Shown: in pieces, positions 5,791 to 10,876 of the stretch
Layout: every line of letters begins with the position of its first letter
How positions within the stretch are numbered: the first letter of the stretch is position 1
NCBI GenBank assembly: GCA_000433775.1
Contig: HF998448.1
Span: forward strand, 1 to 10,876
Length of the DNA: 10,876 nucleotides
Direction of reading: 5' to 3'
From: Corallococcus sp. CAG:1435
Lineage (GTDB): Bacteria; Bacillota; Clostridia; Christensenellales; CAG-314
Position numbers and translations under genes: made by a program
Notes under the pieces: model-generated
Told to the model about the DNA's origin: nothing
Database searches by the model: none
Seen by the model: the letters and a program-made list of their open reading frames with translations, nothing else

Positions 5791-5823
5791 ACTTCGGCAA
5801 CGTAAAGAAGGGGGCTTTTGATT

Positions 5824-6840
5824 ATGAAATCTTGGAAATTGGTTGGACCGGGACAACTTACAATGGAAGAATCGGCGCCGACTGTTTTGCAACAAGGTTT
5901 TGTCAAGGTCAAGGTGGAAGAAATTTTGTTCAGTTCCTTGGACCTTTGCCTGTACAACGGAACATTCAAGCGCAAGTATCCTTTCGTGCTGGGAAGAAAC
6001 GCCGTCGGCGTTGTTTCCGAGGTGTACGACAAAGACAAGTCGTTGCTCAAAAAAATGGACAGGGTGGTCATCGAACCCTACATTGTTTGCAACCGTTGCG
6101 CCGAGTGTCTGGAAGGGGACTTCGAAAGATGCACCGATTTGCAGTACATGGGGCAAAACAGCGAGGGGTTGTTCAAAAATTTTGTTGACGTATCAATAAA
6201 TCAGGCACATCGTCTGCCTGACAATCTGACCAACGAACAGGCGTTGTTTGTTTCCTACATTGCCTTTTGCCTCAACATTGTGGATTCTATCAAAATGGAC
6301 AAGGGCGGACACGTCGCCATTTTCGCATCCACCAAAACAGGCATAATTCTGGCGCAGTTGGTACTGTACTATCAGGGTGTTCCCATTCTTGTTTCCAACA
6401 ACGAGGACCTTTTGGAAAGCGCGCGTGAACTTGGCATTTTCTACTGCCTCAACAGCACCCAACTGGACATAGAGGAAGAAATTCTCACCATCACGGGCGG
6501 AAGAATGTGCCGTGAAGTGGTGCTTTTCAGCGACAGCGAGTTCAGCGTCAGGGATGTGTACAATGCCGCCGCAAAAAACGCCACAATTTGTCTTGCAGGG
6601 GCATCAAACAAGGACAGCAGATTTTCTCTTTCGCAGATAAGTCAAAAGCACCTAACCATTTTCGGCGTGTACAACGGCGTGGGCAACTTTTCTTCGGCAA
6701 TCAATTTGCTTGTTACCGGCACCGTCAAGGTGGACAAACTTATCGGCGGAACGCTCAACTTCAACACTCTGGACAAACAGTTGGCAAAGATAAAAACAGG
6801 CGATTTGGCGTTGAAGTCCAAAGTTATCAAGGTAGATTGA
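5824..6840 (+). CDS. Atypical medium-chain dehydrogenase/reductase lacking catalytic-zinc ligands
   Basis: This 338-residue protein has the alcohol-dehydrogenase layout: a GroES-like N-terminal domain, a Rossmann-type domain from about residue 160, and a C-terminal return to the first domain. The structural-zinc lobe is intact, with C89, C92, C95 and C103 in C-x2-C-x2-C-x7-C spacing. The catalytic-zinc site is not: the usual Cys before the D of CGxD is S37, and GHE is G57-R58-N59. The nucleotide-binding glycine motif is also degraded (A167, T169, with G172 kept). It may have lost oxidoreductase activity or act without zinc. The ATG at 5824 has AAGAAGGGGG nine bases upstream; a TTG at 5818 is too close to that site. 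luxS follows after a terminator-like hairpin. The family membership is clear and the function is not. Confidence 0.85.
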   Translation: MKSWKLVGPGQLTMEESAPTVLQQGFVKVKVEEILFSSLDLCLYNGTFKRKYPFVLGRNAVGVVSEVYDKDKSLLKKMDRVVIEPYIVCNRCAECLEGDFERCTDLQYMGQNSEGLFKNFVDVSINQAHRLPDNLTNEQALFVSYIAFCLNIVDSIKMDKGGHVAIFASTKTGIILAQLVLYYQGVPILVSNNEDLLESARELGIFYCLNSTQLDIEEEILTITGGRMCREVVLFSDSEFSVRDVYNAAAKNATICLAGASNKDSRFSLSQISQKHLTIFGVYNGVGNFSSAINLLVTGTVKVDKLIGGTLNFNTLDKQLAKIKTGDLALKSKVIKVD

Positions 6841-6846
6841 ATTTCA

Positions 6847-6877
6847 GGCTTTTGAAACGCCGTTTCAAAAGCCTTTT
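6847..6877 (+). terminator. Terminator hairpin between the dehydrogenase gene and luxS
   Basis: A perfect 12-bp stem (6847-6858 with 6862-6873) has a GCC loop and is followed by TTTT. It starts 6 nt after the dehydrogenase stop and ends only 4 nt before the luxS ribosome binding site. No promoter can fit between it and luxS, so luxS must be reached by read-through or from a promoter within the upstream gene. Confidence 0.75.
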
Positions 6878-6891
6878 GTACGAGGTACGTT

Positions 6892-7359
6892 ATGGAAAAA
6901 ATTGCAAGTTTCACAGTAAATCATCTGAAACTTTTGCCCGGCTTGTACGTTTCACGCAAGGATGTTTGCAGCGGCGTTACGGTAACCACATTCGATTTGC
7001 GTTTCACCGCCCCCAACAAAGAACCTGTTGTGGACGTGCCTGCCCTGCACACCGTCGAACACCTCGGCGCAACGTTTTTGCGAAATTGTCCCCAAAAAAA
7101 CAGCGTGGTGTACTTCGGTCCCATGGGATGTCGCACGGGGTGCTACCTTGTGATGTTCGGCGATTTGCAAAGCGACGACGTGTACCCGCTGGTAGTGGAA
7201 ATGTGCCGTTTTATTGTGTCTTTTGAAGGGCAAATCCCCGGTGCAACACCGTCGGAGTGCGGAAATTTTTCTTCGCAAAATCTGGACATGGCAAAGTACT
7301 ACACGCAAAAGTACTTGCAGGAATTGACGCAACACAAACGGTTTGTGTACCCTCAATAA
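6892..7359 (+). CDS. luxS: S-ribosylhomocysteine lyase LuxS
   Basis: This 155-residue protein is LuxS, which splits S-ribosylhomocysteine into homocysteine and 4,5-dihydroxy-2,3-pentanedione, the precursor of autoinducer-2, in the activated methyl cycle. The metal ligands are visible as H53 and H57 in HTVEH and C123 in SECGN. E56 is the expected general base, and C80 in GPMGCRTG is the other catalytic residue. Length and motif spacing match Firmicute LuxS. The ATG at 6892 has GAGG six bases upstream. It is preceded by a terminator-like hairpin and ends in its own terminator. The nucleosidase that supplies its substrate (Pfs/MTAN) is not in the window; DeoD nearby is a different enzyme. Confidence 0.97.
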   Translation: MEKIASFTVNHLKLLPGLYVSRKDVCSGVTVTTFDLRFTAPNKEPVVDVPALHTVEHLGATFLRNCPQKNSVVYFGPMGCRTGCYLVMFGDLQSDDVYPLVVEMCRFIVSFEGQIPGATPSECGNFSSQNLDMAKYYTQKYLQELTQHKRFVYPQ

Positions 7360-7371
7360 ACCAAAAACTTC

Positions 7372-7400
7372 AAGACGGTTGTTGAAAAACCGTCTTTTTT
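7372..7400 (+). terminator. luxS terminator
   Basis: A 9-bp stem AAGACGGTT (7372-7380) with AACCGTCTT (7388-7396) has a 7-nt loop, and six T close the structure (7395-7400). It begins 12 nt after the luxS stop codon. Confidence 0.93.
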
Positions 7401-7507
7401 GTTGTGCTTTTGCAGTAACACGTTGCAAAAAACCGTGCTTTCACGCAGTTGCAAATTTTTCGCGACAAAATCCGCAACGAAACAAAGTCTTAATGTGCAA
7501 ACAGTGT

Positions 7508-7545
7508 GTTGCCCGTAGTTTTATCGAGTAAAAACCACGGGCAAC
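7508..7545. repeat. 15-bp inverted repeat (orphan stem-loop)
   Basis: GTTGCCCGT plus GTTTT (7508-7522) faces AAAAC plus ACGGGCAAC (7531-7545) around an 8-nt loop. The single non-pairing position is A against C on the + strand but G against U in - strand RNA, so a - strand transcript would be fully paired. No T-run follows on either strand, so it is not an ordinary terminator. Confidence 0.6.
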
Positions 7546-7609
7546 AAATTTTGTAACGGTACAGTGCGTCGGCAAAACAAAATTTATTCAAAAACACAAA
7601 AAAGCAAAC

Positions 7610-7638
7610 AAAAAAATCCCCTGCAAATACAGAGGATT
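7610..7638 (-). terminator. Terminator of the tldD-pmbA operon
   Basis: On the - strand a 9-bp stem AATCCTCTG/CAGGGGATT (one U-G pair; 7630-7638 with 7615-7623) has a 6-nt loop and ends in seven T (complement of 7610-7616). It lies about 180 nt past the pmbA stop codon. Confidence 0.85.
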
Positions 7639-7818
7639 TTTGTATTGTTCATCATGCCGTTTTGTAGGTGAAACTTTGCAGTAAACACTGCGTCAAAAAT
7701 TTTTTGCAGGGACGTGCCCTTTTGCCGCCAGCGAGTTTCCCCATTCAAGGGTGCGACATAAAGGTACCGCTTGCTTTTTTCAAAAACAAAGGGCAAAGCG
7801 AAACGCAGCAATTCAATG

Positions 7819-9126
7819 TCAGTTGCCGGAAATACTCAGACTTCCCACAAAAATGCTTCCCGTGCAAATGTGTCCCAGCGCCACAACGTCGTCGGAAACA
7901 CATTTCACGTCGTTTAGCAGTTGGAAAATGTTTCCCGAGGCGATAATCAACGTTACGGGAGAGGTAATTTTTCCCTTTTCGATACGGAAGCCGGAAGACT
8001 GCAAACTGAATTGACCGCTTGTTACCGATACTCCTGCGTGCAAGCCTTGCAAACTTGTTATCAGCAAACCGTCGTCTATATCTTTTATCATTTGGTCAAA
8101 CCCGACGCCGCTTGTTTCAAGGCACAAATTGGCAGGCATTCCGTTGCCGAAACGGAAGCCGTTTCCCGTCGGTTGCACGCCCATCATTTTTGCCGTTTTC
8201 AGCGAGTGCAAAAATGTTTTCAGCACGCCTTTTTCCACCACGGTTTTGGGAAAAGTTGCCACGCCCTCATCGTCGAAGGTGTATTTTTCCACGGATTTTT
8301 CCGCAAACGGGTCGTCGGTAAGCGTTATGTTGTCGCCAAACACCTTTTGTCCCAGTTTGTCGCCCAGCGGTGAAAGTTTTTTAATGACGTTTTCTGCGCT
8401 GAACATCGGCGCAAATGCTCTCAAAAGGCTGCATGCTGCGTAGTTTTCCAAAACAACGGGGTACGATTTGGAAGGCACGCTCTTTCCGCCGACGGAATCG
8501 TAGGCACGTTGCGCACTTCCGGCAAACAACCTGTCCTTGTCAATGTCGGAAACCTTGCGGAAAAACTGAAATGCGTAGGAAGGACGGACTTCTCCGTTGC
8601 GTGTTACGGCAACGGAAATGTAAAATGCCCCCATCGTTCCCGTCCGTGAAACGTCAAGTCCGTTGGAGTTGGTAATTGTTACCGTTTGGGTGGAAATTTC
8701 CAAACTGCATTCGGTAGTGGTGATTTCCGCCATTTTTTTGCGGAAGTCCTGTTCCGTTTCCGTGCAGAGTTTGGTGAAATCCGCCAAGGTGTATTTGTCG
8801 AAGTCGGATTGGCTTTCCGGCAGAGTGGCGTATTTTTCCGAACCGCCGAAAATAACGTAGGGGTCGTCGCTTTCGATGGCTTTGGCGTTGCGTATTATCA
8901 TATCGGCAATTTCTTCCGCCGATTCCGTTTCCTTTTCCACGTACACCGAAGCAATTTTTCCGTTGTACACGCCACGAATGTAGTATTCGTTTTTCTCGGC
9001 TATGTTTTCCGTGTCCACCTGCATGTTGAAGGTGGAAATTTCCGTGCTTTTTTCCGCAACGTGGTAAACTTCAAATTCGCTTATGCCTTTTTGTTCAAAA
9101 ACCTTTTTCAATTCAGATACGTTCAT
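7819..9126 (-). CDS. pmbA: PmbA/TldE, TldD-partner subunit of a metalloprotease
   Basis: This 435-residue protein belongs to the TldD/PmbA (peptidase U62) family and is the PmbA/TldE type: it lacks the HExxxH motif that its neighbour carries. In E. coli, TldD and TldE form a heterodimeric, cytoplasmic metalloprotease that degrades unfolded peptides and matures microcin B17 and the CcdA antitoxin. Family features include the N-terminal part that reads as a mixed alpha/beta domain, a C-terminal beta-rich half with repeated glycine-rich turns (GNGFRFGNGMPANLCLE near residues 330-345), and a final GHICTGSIFVGSLSISG. The ATG at 9126 has GGAGG nine bases upstream, inside tldD, and overlaps the tldD stop by 4 bp, so the subunits are translationally coupled and probably made in equal amounts. 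Confidence 0.93.
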   Translation of the reverse strand: MNVSELKKVFEQKGISEFEVYHVAEKSTEISTFNMQVDTENIAEKNEYYIRGVYNGKIASVYVEKETESAEEIADMIIRNAKAIESDDPYVIFGGSEKYATLPESQSDFDKYTLADFTKLCTETEQDFRKKMAEITTTECSLEISTQTVTITNSNGLDVSRTGTMGAFYISVAVTRNGEVRPSYAFQFFRKVSDIDKDRLFAGSAQRAYDSVGGKSVPSKSYPVVLENYAACSLLRAFAPMFSAENVIKKLSPLGDKLGQKVFGDNITLTDDPFAEKSVEKYTFDDEGVATFPKTVVEKGVLKTFLHSLKTAKMMGVQPTGNGFRFGNGMPANLCLETSGVGFDQMIKDIDDGLLITSLQGLHAGVSVTSGQFSLQSSGFRIEKGKITSPVTLIIASGNIFQLLNDVKCVSDDVVALGHICTGSIFVGSLSISGN

Positions 9127-10520
9127 TGTTTTTTACCTCCGCTGCCGCCTACCGTCATGTTCTGAATGCGAATAGTGGGTTCGCCCACGCATGCGAAAAT
9201 GCTTCCCGAGCGAGAACCGCACACTCCGTACCCGAAAGACCTGTTGTTTGCCACCATGTCGATGTTGAGCAAAGCGTTTGCGCCGTTGCCTATCAGCGTT
9301 GCCCCACGCACGGGACGTGTTATTTTGCCGTCTTCCACCATGTAGCCTTCGGAAACGGAAAAGTTGAATTCTCCCGTTACGGGGTTTACGGAACCGCCAC
9401 CCATGGATTTGCAGAAAATTCCGTATTTTGTGTTTTTGATTATGTCTTCAAAGGTGCTTTCGCCGTTTTCGATGTAGGTGTTTGTCATTCGGGAAGTGGG
9501 GCTGAAACGGTAACTTTCACGTCTGCCGCTTCCCGTTGAGGGCATTTTCATAAAACGAGAATTTCTGTCGTCTATGAGGTAGCCTTTCAGTACGCCCTTT
9601 TCTATAAGCACGTTGCGTCTTGCCCTGTTGCCCTCGTCGTCGATGTTGGTGGAACCCCATTCGTTAAAGATGGTGCCGTCGTCTATTGCCGTTACGACGT
9701 CGGAGGCAATTTTTTCGCCCAATCTGCCGGTAAATACCGATTGACCTCTTGCAACGCTGGTTGCTTCCAGCGAGTGTCCGCATGCCTCGTGGAAAAGCAC
9801 TCCGCCAAAGCCGTTGTGAATAATCACCGTGTACACGCCGCCTTCAATTTCGTCGGCTGTCAGCATGCGAAGCGTCGTTTGGGCAACTTCCTTGCCGAAG
9901 GTTGCCAAATCGTATTTTTTGTACTCGTCAATGTCGAAGTTTCCGCCGATGGAATTGGAATTAGCCTGCGACTTTACTCCGTCGCTTGCCACAACTCTGG
10001 CGGCAATGCGTTGCTGATTGCGCAAGTCGTGCACGAATTTGCCTTTGGTGTTTGCAATGGTTACACGTTGAGTGTGTTCTTCCATGTTGACGATGCGTTG
10101 CACAATGCACCCTTCAACGGATGCAATGGCGTCATCCACCGTGCGCAGGTAGGATATTTTTTCTTCAACGGGAACGGTGTCGCTGGGGCGCAAAATTTTT
10201 ACGTGGTCGGTTTCTGCCGTCGTTTCCTGCAACTCAAATTGAATGCCAAGCGGTTTCCCGTCGTAGGCTGCGGACAGTTTTGCAGCCAAAGCCAAAAGCC
10301 CCTTTTCCGAGCAGTCGGAAGTGTAGCCGTACACCTCCTGAAAGTCTTTCAGCACCCTTATTCCCACACCGTAAATATGACGTGTTGTGCTTTTGTCTAC
10401 TTTACCGCCGACAAGTTCTATTCTGCCGTTGACGGTATCTTCGCAAAAAAGTTCGGCAAAATCTGCACCCGTTTCAAGGCACCGTTGCAAAACTTTTGTA
10501 GCAACATCTTTGGTTACCAT
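9123..10520 (-). CDS. tldD: TldD metalloprotease subunit
   Basis: This 465-residue protein is the catalytic partner of PmbA/TldE. The metal-binding HEACGH (HExxxH) lies at residues 244-249 after a GFGGVLF strand and is followed by SLEATSVARG. Later family features are the GTIFNEWGSTNIDDEG region, MTNTYIENG, and a C-terminal GNGANALLNIDMV and CGSRSGSIFACVGEPTIRI. The pair acts in the cytoplasm on small or unfolded peptides; no substrate peptide gene was found nearby. The start is taken as ATG at 10520 because a 9-base match to the extended Shine-Dalgarno, GGAGGTGAT (10528-10536), ends 7 bases before it. An ATG at 10529 lies inside that site, only two bases after GGAGG, and is less likely. The length is close to E. 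coli TldD (481). Confidence 0.95.
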   Translation of the reverse strand: MVTKDVATKVLQRCLETGADFAELFCEDTVNGRIELVGGKVDKSTTRHIYGVGIRVLKDFQEVYGYTSDCSEKGLLALAAKLSAAYDGKPLGIQFELQETTAETDHVKILRPSDTVPVEEKISYLRTVDDAIASVEGCIVQRIVNMEEHTQRVTIANTKGKFVHDLRNQQRIAARVVASDGVKSQANSNSIGGNFDIDEYKKYDLATFGKEVAQTTLRMLTADEIEGGVYTVIIHNGFGGVLFHEACGHSLEATSVARGQSVFTGRLGEKIASDVVTAIDDGTIFNEWGSTNIDDEGNRARRNVLIEKGVLKGYLIDDRNSRFMKMPSTGSGRRESYRFSPTSRMTNTYIENGESTFEDIIKNTKYGIFCKSMGGGSVNPVTGEFNFSVSEGYMVEDGKITRPVRGATLIGNGANALLNIDMVANNRSFGYGVCGSRSGSIFACVGEPTIRIQNMTVGGSGGKKQ

Positions 10521-10527
10521 AACTGTC

Positions 10528-10536
10528 ATCACCTCC
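10528..10536 (-). promoter_or_regulatory. Extended ribosome binding site of tldD
   Basis: GGAGGTGAT matches the anti-Shine-Dalgarno end of 16S rRNA over nine bases. It favours ATG 10520 over the overlapping ATG 10529. Confidence 0.8.
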
Positions 10537-10548
10537 GTAATTGAAACT

Positions 10549-10577
10549 ATTGTACAGTAACAACAGGAAAAAAGCAA
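10549..10577 (-). promoter_or_regulatory. Probable promoter of the tldD-pmbA operon
   Basis: On the - strand TTGCTT (10577-10572) and TACAAT (10554-10549) are 17 nt apart. TACAAT also serves as the -10 of the hydrolase gene promoter. The -35 matches only at TTG. The predicted leader is about 22 nt. Confidence 0.6.
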
Positions 10578-10876
10578 CTTCAACAGACGCCTATTGCAAA
10601 AAACTTGTCAAAATTTTCACAAACGGTGCAATTTTGTTGCGACTTACAGGCGAAGTGCATGACGTGGACAAAGGTGGAAAAGAGGGCAAAAGTAACAAGT
10701 GGCACAAATGCGGTTTTTAACGGTGACGGGATTCGTCCCACGCAGTGGGTAAGCGAAACGCAGTGGAGCGCTACGTTATTTCGTGTTCACATTAGCGGAA
10801 CTTTAAGGCGACGCACGCACACGGAGCAACAAAAAAGGCGTGCGTCTTTGCACGTCTTTTGGGTGCGACCTTAACG
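10578..10876. other. Structured non-coding region at the right end
   Basis: No ribosome binding site or family-like protein is found. A + strand frame stays open to the edge but looks like chance. Visible structures are GGGA-TTCG-TCCC (10728-10739), CCCAC-GCA-GTGGG (10737-10749), a 9-bp direct repeat ACGCAGTGG (10740-10748, 10758-10766), and two competing hairpins at 10810-10860. A weak promoter, TTGTCA (10605-10610) with TGCAAT 16 nt on, could drive a + strand leader for a gene past the window. Confidence 0.45.
10837..10860. terminator. Possible terminator with a competing upstream pairing
   Basis: GGCGTGC (10837-10843) pairs with GCACGTC (10850-10856), with one G-U pair, around a 6-nt loop. 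TTTT follows on the + strand, and six A precede it (six T on the - strand), so either direction is possible. Part of the left arm is also covered by a perfect 9-bp pairing with 10810-10818. Confidence 0.45.

Larger units (their letters stand above)
5518..5823. other. Divergent intergenic control region
   Basis: This lies between the - strand hydrolase gene and the + strand dehydrogenase gene. It holds a promoter for each, an inverted repeat CAAGGTG (5564-5570) / CACCTTG (5615-5621), an A+T-rich palindrome GCAAAAA-GA-TTTTTGC (5621-5636), and a leader with three small hairpins before the dehydrogenase gene. No coding sequence is seen. Confidence 0.65.
7401..7818. other. Convergent intergenic region with no gene
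   Basis: This lies between the luxS terminator and the pmbA stop codon. It contains a 15-bp stem-loop (7508-7545), the pmbA terminator (7610-7638) and about 180 nt between that terminator and pmbA. The last part holds small hairpins, such as GCAGT/ACTGC near 7679-7692. A - strand open frame there has no ribosome binding site, runs through the terminator and resembles no family, so I treat it as non-coding. Confidence 0.6.

Noticed and set aside
7749..7771. T-box-like sequence (AAGGGTG followed ten bases later by GTACCGC) on the + strand
   Set aside because: The consensus is interrupted, no stem I features are visible upstream, and the next gene downstream runs in the opposite direction.
7584..7811. 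75-residue - strand frame downstream of pmbA
   Set aside because: No ribosome binding site, runs through the pmbA terminator, and has no recognisable family. A TldD/PmbA substrate peptide was considered, but nothing precursor-like is seen.
10690..10714. Partial T-box match (AAGTGGCAC then GCGG) on the + strand
   Set aside because: The CCGCG half is interrupted, no specifier loop or conserved stem I motif was recognised, and the hairpins that follow at 10728-10749 have no T-run. Kept only as part of the general right-end finding.
10605..10874. 89-residue + strand reading frame open to the window end
   Set aside because: It starts at a TTG with no ribosome binding site, its sequence resembles no family, and it runs through several hairpins. 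A continuing gene cannot be fully excluded because the window ends.

Overview
The window looks like chromosomal DNA from a low- to moderate-GC Firmicute, most likely a member of the Clostridia. The grounds are strong GGAGG-type ribosome binding sites, canonical sigma-A promoters (TTGACA-17-TATAAT or TACAAT), A+T-rich intergenic DNA with many hairpin terminators, and the gene set: a PHP histidinol-phosphatase-like enzyme, a UPF0371 protein, DeoD, LuxS and a TldD/PmbA pair. No rRNA, tRNA, CRISPR array, insertion sequence or phage gene was seen. The species cannot be named from this.

Layout. 1-257: a terminator for an upstream gene, then a near-consensus promoter. 258-3502 (+): a PHP phosphatase, a calcineurin-like phosphoesterase with its own promoter and long leader, and a UPF0371 protein translationally coupled to the phosphoesterase. 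3503-3804: A+T-rich inverted repeats and the deoD terminator. 3805-5517 (-): deoD and, upstream of it, a metallo-beta-lactamase-fold hydrolase; each has its own promoter, and a long hairpin terminator separates them. 5518-5823: a divergent promoter region. 5824-7359 (+): an atypical zinc-type dehydrogenase/reductase, then luxS. 7360-7818: the luxS terminator, an unexplained 15-bp stem-loop and the pmbA terminator. 7819-10520 (-): the tldD-pmbA operon with a 4-bp overlap. 10521-10876: the tldD promoter, then structured non-coding DNA that may be the leader of a gene beyond the right edge.

The genes are mostly housekeeping. DeoD salvages purine nucleosides and LuxS recycles S-ribosylhomocysteine. 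TldD and PmbA together form a peptide-degrading or peptide-maturing metalloprotease. The two hydrolases and UPF0371 have no assigned substrate. I found no clear new defence or biosynthetic system. The points most worth following up are the dehydrogenase that has lost its catalytic-zinc ligands, the hairpin terminator wedged between it and luxS, structured leaders on several transcripts (including an attenuator-like one before the phosphoesterase), the inverted repeats at the deoD and hydrolase promoters, and mutually exclusive hairpins at the right end.
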